From contig NZ_CH724151.1 of assembly GCF_000153185.1 (NCBI RefSeq), positions 617,640-681,639 of the forward strand: a DNA stretch of 64,000 bases, written 5' to 3'. The DNA comes from Reinekea blandensis MED297. GTDB taxonomy: Bacteria > Pseudomonadota > Gammaproteobacteria > Pseudomonadales > Natronospirillaceae. The position numbers and the translations under genes were made by a program. Shown in pieces: positions 8,688-17,974 of the stretch; positions within the stretch are counted from its first letter, which is position 1, and every line of letters begins with the position of its first letter. Under the pieces are notes generated by a model. The model searched no databases, had not been told where the DNA came from, and saw nothing but the letters and a program-made list of their open reading frames with translations.

Positions 8688-8962
8688 GCGAACTTCCTTT
8701 CAGGGTCTTAGGCATCGGCTCTGGAGCCTGTAACACTACCCCGACCTTACCAGTGCGCGCAGATCGAATCTTTGATTGGGTGGAAAGCGACTGGCTTATC
8801 AGAAACGCGCGTATCAGTTCCAGCCCGTAACGTTAAAAAATTACCGAAGCACAGTGACCGATGGTCTGCGAACCCGATCACTCCAACCACCATGGATGCC
8901 TCCGTGACAGGGTCGTACTCGCGAGACCATGCAGCTTATGAGTCGATTAGTGCAAACCGCGC
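8688..8962. other. Intergenic region without a recognised gene
   Basis: Between the kinase-like gene and the ybiT terminator I see no coding region that I can support. A 71-codon open frame (8772-8987, plus strand) has no ribosome site, runs into the ybiT terminator and has an unconvincing composition. The promoter of the kinase-like gene should lie near 8690-8760. Confidence 0.5.
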
Positions 8963-8993
8963 AAAAAAGCAAAATCAACCACGTTGATTCTGC
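8963..8993 (-). terminator. Rho-independent terminator of ybiT
   Basis: On the minus strand GCAGAATCAAC and GTTGATTTTGC form an 11-bp stem (one G-T pair) with a 3-nt loop and a run of six T. It lies 27 bp after the ybiT stop codon. Confidence 0.92.
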
Positions 8994-9019
8994 CCCTTAT
9001 GAATCTGTTGTTCTAAATG

Positions 9020-10624
9020 TTACGCGACTTTAGTGACCTTACGCTCACTCTCCAGATACTCATCGTAAGTCCCCTGAAAGTCGATCACCTGCTGGTCTTT
9101 GATTTCCACAATGCGGGTCGCCAGTGACGCAACGAACTCGCGGTCATGACTGACAAAAATCAACGTCCCATCCCAGCCCATCAGCGCTTTGTTCAATGCC
9201 TCAATCGCTTCCATGTCCATGTGGTTGGTCGGTTCATCCATGATCAGCACGTTAATATCGCTCATCATTAACTTACCAAACAGCAGGCGGTTTTTCTCAC
9301 CACCGGAACAGACACTTACCTTTTTATTGAAGTCTTTTTCAGTAAACAGAAGGCGGCCTAGCATACCCCGTACTTTCAGGTCGTCATGCTTCGGTGTGCG
9401 CCACTGTGACATCCACTCGAACAAAGTCAGGTCACCGGCAAAGTCAGCACTGCTGTCCTGTGGGCAATAACCAAAGGTGGCGTTTTCGGACCACTTAATC
9501 ACACCTTCGTTGGCCTGAAGATCATCGATCAGGCAACGCAGAAACGTAGTTTTTCCGACACCGTTTTCGCCAATCACCGCAAGACGCGCGCCGGCTTCCA
9601 GAATCATATTGCCATCTTTAAACAGCGTCTCACCATCGAAGCCATGGCCGAAATCTTCCAGCTCCAGCGCCTGACGGTGCAGTTTTTTATCCTGCTTTAA
9701 ATAGATGTAGGGTGAGCGGCGGCTCGATGGTTTGATCTCATCCAGCTCAATCTTTTCCAGCCTTTTTGCCCGTGAGCTGGCTTGCTTCGCCTTAGAGGCA
9801 TTGGCTGAGAAGCGATTCACAAAACCCTGCAGCTCTTCCATTTCAGCCGTTTTTTTAGCGTTACTGGTTTGCAGCTGTTCCTGAATCAGCGTCGACGCCG
9901 CGACAAAGTCTTCGTAGTTGCCCGGGTAAATGCGCAGCTCGCCGTAATCGATATCGGCCATGTGCGTACAGACAGCATTCAGAAAATGACGGTCGTGCGA
10001 AATAATAATCATCGTGCACTTACGCTCGTTGAGCACCTCTTCCAGCCAGGTGATGCTGTGAATATCGAGGTTGTTGGTTGGTTCGTCGAGCAACAGGATA
10101 TCCGGGTCGGAAAACAGCGATTGCGCCAACAGCACGCGCAACTTCCAGCCGGGCGCCAGCGACGACATCAAACCAAAATGGAACTCTTCGGCGATGCCGG
10201 CCTGCAGCAACAGTTCGCCCGCACGGCTTTCAGCGGTGTAGCCGTCCATCTCGGCGAACTGGATTTCCAGCTCGGCAACCTGTAAACCGTCTTCTTCAGT
10301 CATCTCGGCTTTGTTGTAGATCGCCTCACGAGCCTGTTTGACCGCCCAAAGCTCAGGGTCACCCATGATCACCGCATCGACAACGCTGTACTGTTCAAAC
10401 GCGAATTGATCCTGGCTCAGAATACCGAGCTTTTCGCCGGGCGTTATTGAGACATTACCCGACGTCGGTGTCAGCTCACCGGTGAGAATCTTCATAAACG
10501 TCGATTTCCCACAGCCGTTTGCACCGATCAGTCCGTACCGATTGCCGTTGCCGAATTTAGCTGAAATGTTCTCGAACAGTGGCTTTGCGCCGAACTGCAT
10601 GGTGATATTAGCAGTAGAAATCAA
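9020..10624 (-). CDS. ybiT: ABC-F family ATPase YbiT
   Basis: A 534-residue soluble protein with two ABC ATPase domains and no membrane segments, very close to E. coli YbiT (530 residues) along its length. Seen are Walker [10 protein letters not shown], Walker [12 protein letters not shown], the interdomain linker with [19 protein letters not shown], then Walker [20 protein letters not shown] and [15 protein letters not shown] proteins bind the ribosomal E site and tune translation. The start is a TTG at 10624: it gives the family's N-terminus ([11 protein letters not shown]), and a promoter lies immediately upstream inside the longer ATG-started frame. Confidence 0.92.
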   Translation of the reverse strand: MISTANITMQFGAKPLFENISAKFGNGNRYGLIGANGCGKSTFMKILTGELTPTSGNVSITPGEKLGILSQDQFAFEQYSVVDAVIMGDPELWAVKQAREAIYNKAEMTEEDGLQVAELEIQFAEMDGYTAESRAGELLLQAGIAEEFHFGLMSSLAPGWKLRVLLAQSLFSDPDILLLDEPTNNLDIHSITWLEEVLNERKCTMIIISHDRHFLNAVCTHMADIDYGELRIYPGNYEDFVAASTLIQEQLQTSNAKKTAEMEELQGFVNRFSANASKAKQASSRAKRLEKIELDEIKPSSRRSPYIYLKQDKKLHRQALELEDFGHGFDGETLFKDGNMILEAGARLAVIGENGVGKTTFLRCLIDDLQANEGVIKWSENATFGYCPQDSSADFAGDLTLFEWMSQWRTPKHDDLKVRGMLGRLLFTEKDFNKKVSVCSGGEKNRLLFGKLMMSDINVLIMDEPTNHMDMEAIEALNKALMGWDGTLIFVSHDREFVASLATRIVEIKDQQVIDFQGTYDEYLESERKVTKVA

Positions 10625-10676
10625 TGAAACGGTCCCGGAAAGTCGATGGTTAGAAGGGGTTTGGCAAAGGGCGGGC

Positions 10677-10705
10677 ACTATACGGAGTTGATGAGGGAAA
10701 GTCGA
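10677..10705 (-). promoter_or_regulatory. Sigma-70 promoter of ybiT
   Basis: On the minus strand TCGACT, a 17-bp spacer and TATAGT fit the sigma-70 consensus well. The predicted transcription start is about 45 bp before the TTG start codon at 10624, which excludes the more distant ATG at 10732 as start. Confidence 0.7.
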
Positions 10706-10777
10706 GGTAATTGGCTGTTTTTTGTTCAACACATAATGGTCTGAATCGACGAGCCAGTCTAACGCCTTAAAACAACG

Positions 10778-10993
10778 TCACTTCCAGCCCTGACGCCACT
10801 TTCCGTCCTCTTTCAGTTGCTGCCAATCAATCGGGTATTCATTTTTTGACAGTACCGCTTCCAGCCGACAAGAAAGGACAGAGCCGTCTTCATCGTACTC
10901 GACCTCTGACACTCTAAAATGCTTTTCCCGATTCATTGGCTCGACAGCCGTCCATTTACTATTGGGTAACTTAGCTGGGTTTATTCTGTTCAC
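10778..10993 (-). CDS. TIGR02450-type conserved Trp-rich protein
   Basis: A 71-residue protein matching the TIGR02450 family of small conserved proteins: an N-terminal NRINPAKLPNSKWTAVEP, the central EKHFRVSEVEYDEDG and the C-terminal WRQGWK. Its function is unknown; the charge pattern suggests a small soluble protein. The start codon is GTG at 10993 with AGGAG five bases upstream. It lies upstream of ybiT on the same strand but has its own spacing of more than 40 bp to the ybiT promoter, so it need not be part of that transcript. Confidence 0.85.
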   Translation of the reverse strand: MNRINPAKLPNSKWTAVEPMNREKHFRVSEVEYDEDGSVLSCRLEAVLSKNEYPIDWQQLKEDGKWRQGWK

Positions 10994-11113
10994 ATGCGCT
11001 CCTGCGGTTCATCTCGAAATGGTGAATGCACACCACTGATACGACGCGGCGACAGCATGAGTTCAGTGTTTATAGCTCGTTTAAAATCAATATCCATATG
11101 AGATTAACCGACG

Positions 11114-11608
11114 TTAATTAACGTAGGGCCGTAGCTCCTGACTGACCGATTCGTTGTCGAGATAACCGGCCCGATGCCAAAGCGGTCGGCTACCATCACT
11201 CGGCCAAGCCAGTAGAAACTCGTCGTCCGCCATCACAGCGTCGGCTTGAGCCTTTTCGAGCAGACCGGTGCCGATGCCCCGGCTTCGATTCTCTGCCGTC
11301 ACAAAAAATCCAGACACGTATCCAAATCGGTCTACAGCTTTGCTGGGTTTTGGCACCTTAGAAACCCACTGCACATAGAGTGTCCCGACGACAACGCTGT
11401 CCTGTATGGCCAACCATGCGCTCATCCCATTCGTTGCCCATTGGTGGTGGCACCAATCGGCAAACGTTGATGAAAACACCGCAAAGTCGGCTTCTGGTTC
11501 TACCTTTCCGTCTTCTTCTACCTTTCCGTCTTCTCGCCATTGCCGCCAGCGCAGCTCTGCCAAAGCCGGGAGGTCTGCATTAGTGGCTTTGCGATAGGTG
11601 ATCGTCAT
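11114..11608 (-). CDS. GNAT family N-acetyltransferase
   Basis: A 164-residue single-domain GNAT protein. It begins with the typical MTITYRKATNADLPALAELR, has strand segments SVVVGTLYVQWV, and the acetyl-CoA loop in ENRSRGIGTGLLEKAQ. The C-terminal WPSDGSRPLWHRAGY is also usual. The acceptor is unknown. The ATG at 11608 has AAGGGG upstream. A perfect 18-bp tandem duplication at 11498-11533 doubles the hexapeptide EDGKVE near residue 30; this falls in a loop and keeps the frame, so the protein is probably functional. Confidence 0.85.
   Translation of the reverse strand: MTITYRKATNADLPALAELRWRQWREDGKVEEDGKVEPEADFAVFSSTFADWCHHQWATNGMSAWLAIQDSVVVGTLYVQWVSKVPKPSKAVDRFGYVSGFFVTAENRSRGIGTGLLEKAQADAVMADDEFLLAWPSDGSRPLWHRAGYLDNESVSQELRPYVN
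11498..11533 (-). repeat. Perfect 18-bp in-frame tandem duplication
   Basis: Two adjacent identical 18-bp units encode EDGKVE twice in the GNAT protein. Identity at the nucleotide level suggests a recent duplication by replication slippage. Confidence 0.85.
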
Positions 11609-11721
11609 GGAGAAACCCCTTATTTTAGTGACTGCTAATAAATGTTTTCATTAGATTAAAACAGACTAACCGATCCGGTCCTCGTTTGACTCACCTCAAC
11701 CGATGACCACGACAGAAACTT

Positions 11722-11751
11722 AAGGAGGTTCTAATATTGATTGATCGCTGA
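11722..11751 (+). promoter_or_regulatory. Strong Shine-Dalgarno with a four-codon mini-frame
   Basis: A perfect AAGGAGGT (11722-11729) is followed after 7 nt by TTG ATT GAT CGC TGA (11737-11751). This ends 20 nt before the ATG of the flavoprotein gene, which itself has only a poor ribosome site (ACAGG). It may be a translational coupler, or the site may serve the downstream ATG at an unusual distance. Confidence 0.35.
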
Positions 11752-11771
11752 GCAACACGCACAGGTGCGCC

Positions 11772-13415
11772 ATGAAACTGTCCGACCTTACCCGCCCACC
11801 GCAGCAAGAACACATGCCAGGAACCGGTCCGGTCACCCGCTACCGGCCACGCTATCAAAACCTTCTCCCGCCCTGCAACCAGGCCTGTCCGGCCGGCGAA
11901 AACATACAGGGCTGGCTGGCCTTGGTTCAGGCGGGTGACGATGAAGCTGCCTGGCGTAAACTGACAGAGATTAATCCGATGCCAGCGATTCACGGGCGGG
12001 TTTGTTATCACCCTTGTGAGGGTGGCTGTAACCGCGGCGAGGTAGATGCACCCGTGAAAATCCACGCGACCGAGCGGTTTCTGGGCGATAAAGCCATTGC
12101 CGAAGGTTGGCAGTTCGAGCCGCCAACACGCGATAGCGGAAAACGCGTACTGGTGATCGGTTCCGGACCGGCCGGTTTGTCGGCGGCCTATCATTTACGT
12201 CGAGCCGGCCATGCCGTCGATGTGTTTGAAGCGCAGGACAAACCCGGTGGCATGATGCGTTATGGCATTCCTGCCTATCGGCTGCCACGCGATGTATTGG
12301 ATGCGGAAATTCAGCGCATTGAACAGCTGGGCATAACATTCCACTGCAATCGGCGCGTTGAAAATCTGCAAAAAGAAAAGTCAGACGGTCAATACGATGC
12401 CGTCTTTGTCGCTGTGGGCGCGCCGTTAGCCAGTCAGGTCGACATCCCGGCGCGCGATGCCGCCAAGGTGCTCGATGCTGTCAGTTATCTGCGTGACGTG
12501 GAAGCCGGAGCACCGCCACTGCTCGGACGCAAAGTGGCCGTTTATGGTGGTGGCAACACCGCGATGGACGCGGCACGTACGGCTCGGCGTTTAGGTGCCG
12601 ATGAAACCATGGTGATCTATCGACGCGATCGTGCGCACATGCCCGCACACGACTTTGAAGCACAGGAAGCTATCGACGAAGGCATCACCATTAACTGGCT
12701 GAGCACGATTGCCAACGTCGACGAGCACCAGATAAAAATCGAAAAAATGACGTTGGATGATCAAGGACGACCGCAGCCAACCGGCGAGTTTGAAACGCTC
12801 GATGCGGATGCCGTCATCCTCGCACTGGGACAGCAGATTGAGGCCGACCTGTTCCGACAAATCGATTGCGTGCAAATAGACGACGGCGCAGTCGTCGTCG
12901 GTGACAACTTCATGACCGCCTGCGGGGGCATCTTTGCTGGTGGCGACCTCACCCCCGGCACACGCTCGGTGACCTTTGCCACCGGCCACGGCCGCAAGGC
13001 AGCCCGTCACATTGATGCGTGGCTCAGCGGCACACAATGGCAACCGCCCGCCAACCCTCCGGGCATTCACTACACCGATCTGCACCTGTGGTATCACACT
13101 CAGGCCGACACACAAACACAAAAAGAAAAGCCACCGGCTGAACGTCTCGACAGCTTTGATGAAATTGTTCAGGGTCTTAACGACGAGCAGGCGCATTTTG
13201 AAGCCAGTCGTTGTTACTCCTGCGGCACCTGTTTCGAATGCGACGGCTGCTTCGGTGCCTGCCCGGAACAGGCCATTACCATCCTCGGCACCGGCTTGGG
13301 TTACCGCATCGATTACGACCGCTGCACTGGTTGCGGCGCCTGCGTTTTGCAGTGCCCCACACACGCCATTTCCCTGTTTCCGGTAACGGAACTCGAACAG
13401 GAGGACCACGCATGA
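11772..13415 (+). CDS. GltD/NfnB-like FAD-NAD(P) oxidoreductase with ferredoxin domain
   Basis: A 547-residue flavoprotein. Residues 30-95 carry the cysteines (35, 39, 78, 82, 86) of the N-terminal Fe-S region seen in glutamate synthase small subunits. VLVIGSGPAGL (about 127-137) binds FAD and VAVYGGGNTAMD (about 258-269) binds NAD(P). The C-terminus adds two ferredoxin-like clusters: CYSCGTCFECDGCFGACP from residue 481 and CTGCGACVLQCP from 518. The family passes electrons between NAD(P)H and iron-sulfur partners. The stop overlaps the nifJ start by 4 nt, so the two are translationally coupled. I infer that it moves electrons between pyruvate oxidation and NAD(P). Confidence 0.85.
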   Translation: MKLSDLTRPPQQEHMPGTGPVTRYRPRYQNLLPPCNQACPAGENIQGWLALVQAGDDEAAWRKLTEINPMPAIHGRVCYHPCEGGCNRGEVDAPVKIHATERFLGDKAIAEGWQFEPPTRDSGKRVLVIGSGPAGLSAAYHLRRAGHAVDVFEAQDKPGGMMRYGIPAYRLPRDVLDAEIQRIEQLGITFHCNRRVENLQKEKSDGQYDAVFVAVGAPLASQVDIPARDAAKVLDAVSYLRDVEAGAPPLLGRKVAVYGGGNTAMDAARTARRLGADETMVIYRRDRAHMPAHDFEAQEAIDEGITINWLSTIANVDEHQIKIEKMTLDDQGRPQPTGEFETLDADAVILALGQQIEADLFRQIDCVQIDDGAVVVGDNFMTACGGIFAGGDLTPGTRSVTFATGHGRKAARHIDAWLSGTQWQPPANPPGIHYTDLHLWYHTQADTQTQKEKPPAERLDSFDEIVQGLNDEQAHFEASRCYSCGTCFECDGCFGACPEQAITILGTGLGYRIDYDRCTGCGACVLQCPTHAISLFPVTELEQEDHA

Positions 13416-16400
13416 CTGATTCACGTCTGATGAAAGTGATGGACGGTAACGAAGCCGCCGCCGATATCGCCTTCCGCCTGTCCGAGGTCTGTGCGATTTA
13501 TCCGATAACGCCGTCGTCTACTATGGCCGAACTGGCCGACCAGTGGAAAAACGAAGGGCGACTCAATCTGTGGGGCGATGCCCCGTGCATCATGGAAATG
13601 CAAAGTGAAGGTGGCGCCGCCGGTGCGCTGCATGGCGCGCTGCAATCCGGATCGTTGTCGACGACCTTTACGGCCTCGCAGGGGTTGATGTTGATGATCC
13701 CGAACATGCACAAAATAGCCGGCGAGCTGACGCCGACCGTTTTCCATGTCGCAGCACGGTCGTTAGCCGCGCAGGCGTTGTCGATTTTCGGCGACCATCA
13801 GGATGTGATGGCGGTGCGCAATACCGGCTTTGCCTTGCTGGCGTCGGCCTCCGTGCAGGAAGCACACGATATGGCGTTGGTTGCCCATGCCGCGACCTTA
13901 CAGTCACGCATTCCGTTTGTGCATTTCTTCGATGGGTTCCGCACATCGCACGAGGTCAACAAAATTGAAACCATCAGCGATGCTACCGTGCGCGCGATGA
14001 TTTCTGACGAGTGGGTGCGCGAGCATCGACGCCGTTCACTGACACCGGAAAACCCGATCATTCGCGGTACCGCGCAAAACCCGGATGTGTATTTTCAGGG
14101 CCGGGAAAGCGTGACGCCCTATTACCAAAACACAGGCCCTATTGTGCAGCAGTCCATGAATCAACTGGCAGAACTCACCGGTCGGCAATATCAGCTGGTG
14201 GATTATTTTGGTGCCCCGGATGCCGACCGAGTGGTCGTGTTGATGGGTTCTGCCGTGCAAACCGCCCGTGCTGTGGCGGAGCACTTAAACCAGCAAGGTG
14301 AACGTGTCGGTGTTATCGCCATCCGCCTGTATCGGCCCTTCCCAACCCAAGCTTTACTCGATGCACTGCCGGCCAGCGTGACGCACATTGCTGTGCTCGA
14401 TCGCACCAAAGAACCCGGCAGCTTTGGTGAGCCGTTATACCTGGATGTGGTCTCAGCGCTCAGTGAAGCGGTGCAAACCGGACAGAGACGTACACTGCCC
14501 GTCGTACTCGGCGGGCGCTACGGTTTGTCGAGCAAAGAGTTCGACCCGTCGATGGTCGCCACCGTGTTTGCAGAACTGACCAAACCACAACCCAAACGCC
14601 ATTTTACCGTGGGCATTATCGATGATGTCAGTCAGTCGCATCTTGAACCGTTAGTCCCGCTGACATTGCCTGACACCGACATTCACACCGCGTTGTTTTA
14701 CGGCCTTGGTGCCGACGGTACCGTCGGCGCGAACAAAAACAGCATTAAGATCATTAACCAGCGCGACGATTTATTTGCCCAGGGTTACTTCGTTTACGAC
14801 TCGAAAAAGTCTGGTTCCCAAACCGTCTCGCATCTGCGCTACGGTCGTTGCCCGATCGACGCGCCCTACCTGATTGATCAGGCCGGTTTTGTAGCCATTC
14901 ATCAGTTTAACTTTGTCGAACAGGATGCCATTCTGGCGCACGCCAAACCCGGTGCAACCGTGTTGCTCAACGCACCCTACTTGGCAGAAGAACTGTGGTC
15001 GCATTTGCCCGTCGGCTTTCAGGAAACCGTTCAGGAAAAACAACTCTCGCTCTATACCGTCGACGCCTATGAAGTCGCACGCGCAACCAACATGGGCCGG
15101 CGCATCAACACCATCATGCAAACCTGCTTTTTCTATCTGGCGGACATTCTGCCGCAGGATGACGCCATTGCACTGATCAAAGCGGCCATTGAAAAAACCT
15201 ACCGTAAAAAAGGGCAGGCTCTGGTCGATCAGAACTTTGCCGCGGTGGATCAGGCCCTGGCCGGTTTGCATCGTGTGCAACCGCAAGATCGGGCCAATGA
15301 AGCAGCACCAAAAACCCAAGACGACGCCCTCCCCGACTTTGTCCGAGACGTCACTATGGAAATGGTGCATGGCCGGGGTGATCTCATTCCAGTCAGTCTG
15401 TTACCGGCCGACGGCACCTACCCAAGCGGCACCACACAGTACGAAAAACGACGGATTGCTCAGGACGTGCCGATCTGGGATCCGGACATTTGCATTCAAT
15501 GCGGTAACTGCGTGGCGGTGTGTCCACATGCCGCCATTCGCTCGAAGTTCTATCACGAAGACTTGCTCGACGGCGCGCCAGCAGGTTTCCGATCCACACC
15601 AACGACCGCGCGCGGCTTTCCGGAAACCCAATACACATTACAGGTATACGCCGAAGACTGCACTGGCTGTGAGCTCTGTGTTGAGGCCTGCCCGGTTCGT
15701 GCCGAAGACGACTCAAGTCGGCGCGCCATCAACATGACACCGCTGGCCGACGTCGTGGAGAACGAGGTGGCGAATCTGCGTTTCTTTGAGCACCTGCCCT
15801 ACCCGAACCGAAGCGAAGTCGACTTTGCCACCGTTCGCGGTGTGCAGTATCTGCAACCGTTGTTTGAGTTTTCGGGTGCGTGCGCGGGCTGCGGTGAAAC
15901 GCCTTACCTGAAGATGGCGTCTCAGCTGTTTGGTGATCGTATGTTGGTCGCCAATGCCACGGGTTGTTCGTCGATCTACGGAGGCAACTTGCCAACCACG
16001 CCCTGGGCGAAAAACTCAGAAGGTCGCGGACCGGCGTGGTCAAACTCTTTGTTCGAGGACAACGCCGAGTTCGGATTGGGCTTCCGACTGACCGCCGATC
16101 ATCATCGGGAACAAGCATTGAAACAATTGGAGGCGTACTCCGATCATTTCGATCCGGCATTCATCGACGAACTTAAAAACGCACCGCAACAAACGGAGAG
16201 CCAATTGCGCGCCCAACGCGCACGCGTCGACAGGTTATTAACTATGCTCGACACCCTCGACAGCAATGACGCCAAACAATTTGCGTCCATTGCCGATCAC
16301 CTGGTGCGTCGCAGTGTATGGATTGTCGGCGGCGATGGCTGGGCGTATGACATCGGCTATGGCGGGCTCGACCACGTGCTCGCCAGCGGCCGTGATGTGA

Positions 16401-16984
16401 ACATTCTGGTCATGGATACCGAGGTGTATTCCAATACTGGCGGTCAGATGTCCAAAGCCACACCACTGGGTGCCGCTGCGAAGTTTTCTGTCGGGGGTAA
16501 ACCGGTCGGTAAAAAAGACCTGGCCCTGCAGGCCATTGCCTATGGCAACGTCTATGTAGCGCGGGTCGCGTTGGGCGCGAACCCGCAACAAACGCTGCAG
16601 GCTTTCCGCGAAGCCGAAAGTTATCCGGGACCCTCAATAATCCTCGCCTATAGCCACTGCATTGCGCACGGCATCAGCATGAACGAAGGGTTACGCCAGC
16701 AGAAACTGGCGACGGCGTCGGGTCACTGGCCATTGCTGCGTTACAACCCATTGTTGCGGCAACAAGGGCTCAACCCATTCGAGCTGGATTCACTGCGGCC
16801 GTCCGTCGCATTGAAAGAGTATCGACAACACGAGGGCCGCTACCAGCAACTCATGCGCAGTCAGCCCGAAGAAGCCGAACGCTTATTGGGGTTGGCGAAG
16901 CATGCGCTGGAACTGCGCTGGGATACTTACGAAGAGATGGCCATGCGCAGCGCGCATGACTTCATCCCGTTACCGGAAGACTGA
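13412..16984 (+). CDS. nifJ: Pyruvate:ferredoxin (flavodoxin) oxidoreductase
   Basis: A full-length 1190-residue single-chain enzyme that oxidises pyruvate and CoA to acetyl-CoA and CO2, using thiamine diphosphate and three [4Fe-4S] clusters. Near the N-terminus are AIYPITPSSTMAE and FTASQGLMLMIPNMHKIAGE. The ferredoxin domain has CIQCGNCVAVCP from residue 694 and a second cluster CTGCELCVEACP about 50 residues later. The TPP domain has CAGCGETPY near 823, GGDGWAYDIGYGGLDH and DTEVYSNTGGQMSKATP. The ATG at 13412 follows AGGAGG; a longer open frame upstream overlaps the flavoprotein and is not used. It could serve fermentation, a micro-oxic redox route or flavodoxin reduction. Confidence 0.93.
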   Translation: MTDSRLMKVMDGNEAAADIAFRLSEVCAIYPITPSSTMAELADQWKNEGRLNLWGDAPCIMEMQSEGGAAGALHGALQSGSLSTTFTASQGLMLMIPNMHKIAGELTPTVFHVAARSLAAQALSIFGDHQDVMAVRNTGFALLASASVQEAHDMALVAHAATLQSRIPFVHFFDGFRTSHEVNKIETISDATVRAMISDEWVREHRRRSLTPENPIIRGTAQNPDVYFQGRESVTPYYQNTGPIVQQSMNQLAELTGRQYQLVDYFGAPDADRVVVLMGSAVQTARAVAEHLNQQGERVGVIAIRLYRPFPTQALLDALPASVTHIAVLDRTKEPGSFGEPLYLDVVSALSEAVQTGQRRTLPVVLGGRYGLSSKEFDPSMVATVFAELTKPQPKRHFTVGIIDDVSQSHLEPLVPLTLPDTDIHTALFYGLGADGTVGANKNSIKIINQRDDLFAQGYFVYDSKKSGSQTVSHLRYGRCPIDAPYLIDQAGFVAIHQFNFVEQDAILAHAKPGATVLLNAPYLAEELWSHLPVGFQETVQEKQLSLYTVDAYEVARATNMGRRINTIMQTCFFYLADILPQDDAIALIKAAIEKTYRKKGQALVDQNFAAVDQALAGLHRVQPQDRANEAAPKTQDDALPDFVRDVTMEMVHGRGDLIPVSLLPADGTYPSGTTQYEKRRIAQDVPIWDPDICIQCGNCVAVCPHAAIRSKFYHEDLLDGAPAGFRSTPTTARGFPETQYTLQVYAEDCTGCELCVEACPVRAEDDSSRRAINMTPLADVVENEVANLRFFEHLPYPNRSEVDFATVRGVQYLQPLFEFSGACAGCGETPYLKMASQLFGDRMLVANATGCSSIYGGNLPTTPWAKNSEGRGPAWSNSLFEDNAEFGLGFRLTADHHREQALKQLEAYSDHFDPAFIDELKNAPQQTESQLRAQRARVDRLLTMLDTLDSNDAKQFASIADHLVRRSVWIVGGDGWAYDIGYGGLDHVLASGRDVNILVMDTEVYSNTGGQMSKATPLGAAAKFSVGGKPVGKKDLALQAIAYGNVYVARVALGANPQQTLQAFREAESYPGPSIILAYSHCIAHGISMNEGLRQQKLATASGHWPLLRYNPLLRQQGLNPFELDSLRPSVALKEYRQHEGRYQQLMRSQPEEAERLLGLAKHALELRWDTYEEMAMRSAHDFIPLPED

Positions 16985-17374
16985 TCAGTCTTCCTGCATG
17001 GCGCTGAGAAGATCGTCATCGAAGTCTTGTGGACTGACGATGACGCCCTCTTCCTGATCATTCACAAACCCGGCGACCTGAATACCGTCGTCGGTCAGAC
17101 CGGCTGTCCAGCGATCCTGCCAGACGCCCAGACGAATCGCCATGGTGCGGCAATCGGCCCAGTCACCCTGAATGTGGCTTTCCGCCAGTTCTTCATGTGG
17201 CCAAACCGGAATGCAGTCCTGACCATCGTTCGTGAGCAGTACACTGCCTTCCTCACCGACCAGAATCCACACCTGTTGCTGTTCGATCGCCTGCGTCAGC
17301 AGATATTGATAGCGCTCATCGGCACTGAGTTGCAACAGATTTTGCTGATCGGAAAACGAGAGGGGAGTTGTCAT
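16985..17374 (-). CDS. DUF2750 domain-containing protein
   Basis: A 129-residue soluble acidic protein whose order of segments (SADERYQYLLTQAIEQQQVWIL, then VLLTNDGQDCIPVWPHEELAE, then the acidic C-terminus) fits the DUF2750 family of unknown function. I place the start at the ATG at 17374; an upstream in-frame ATG would add ten residues unlike the family. Its stop codon abuts the nifJ stop codon with no base between, together reading TGATCA, so the two convergent transcripts must overlap. Confidence 0.75.
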   Translation of the reverse strand: MTTPLSFSDQQNLLQLSADERYQYLLTQAIEQQQVWILVGEEGSVLLTNDGQDCIPVWPHEELAESHIQGDWADCRTMAIRLGVWQDRWTAGLTDDGIQVAGFVNDQEEGVIVSPQDFDDDLLSAMQED

Positions 17375-17625
17375 AGAAAATGCCTGTCTTGAAATTGCGC
17401 GCATTATGACGGCTTTGGGCGATGACGTCGATCTGAATTAAGCAAAGGTGTGAGGTTCATAGAGTTTTCAATAATTCTGAAGTTCGACCTCTAACACGCT
17501 TCTGAAAAGGAAGAAGTTATATTAGGTCTGCCTGAGTCCTAAAAGGGTTTCTTTACCCTGTTCAGCTCTAAAATTTTTAGGGCAGAAAAAACCAGTTTTT
17601 AAAGAACGACGAGTTCATTAAATGC

Positions 17626-17889
17626 CTATTCCCAGACTTTCAAAGTGTGGGTTCGTAACTCAGGCACTAAGTATGGGTCGCTTTCTATCAATTGCCTTTC
17701 ACGCTCAATAGAGTCAACGTCCAAAATCCACATTCCACTGCCATAAGGACCTTCAGGTCCATCTCAAGAGCCGCCACCAATAAGAATTTCCTTTTCATTC
17801 TTTTTCAGGTACCGAAAATGCTCTGACCCAAATCGTTACCCATACTCATGCATTTCTGGCATGTCAGCAAACATGCATGCTAAACGCAT
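17626..17889 (-). pseudogene. Decayed YciI-like (YCII domain) gene
   Basis: Starting at the ATG at 17889 the frame reads MRLACMFADMPEMHEYG, a stop (TAA), RFGSEHFRYLKKNEKEILIG, a stop (TGA) after GGGS, then DGPEGPYGSGMWILDVDS and ERERQLIESDPYLVPELRTH, ending VWE and a stop. Joined, this is a complete 87-codon YciI-like protein: the HFxYL segment, an IGGG strand and the DPYLVPEL motif are typical of the family. The two internal stops with an otherwise intact frame mark a young pseudogene. It lies in the AT-rich patch between DUF2750 and orphan membrane genes. Confidence 0.8.
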
Positions 17890-17974
17890 TATGAGACTTT
17901 TCTAATTTTAATAAATAGCCTTCAATTGCTGAAACGAATAGCATAGGACACTTCCATGTTTGACGTCTTTCTTT

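Noticed and set aside
8772..8987. 71-codon frame between the kinase-like gene and ybiT
   Set aside because: No ribosome site, it ends inside the ybiT terminator, and it matches no family that I know.
10625..10732. Longer ybiT start at the ATG at 10732
   Set aside because: The extension lacks similarity to YbiT and contains a good sigma-70 promoter.
13211..13411. N-terminal extension of nifJ in the same frame
   Set aside because: The 67 extra residues overlap the flavoprotein's ferredoxin region in another frame and are Arg/Leu-rich shadow sequence. The ATG at 13412 has AGGAGG and gives the family N-terminus.
12591..13424. 277-codon open frame opposite the GltD-like gene
   Set aside because: It is the complement of conserved FAD/NAD and Fe-S motifs; no independent evidence.
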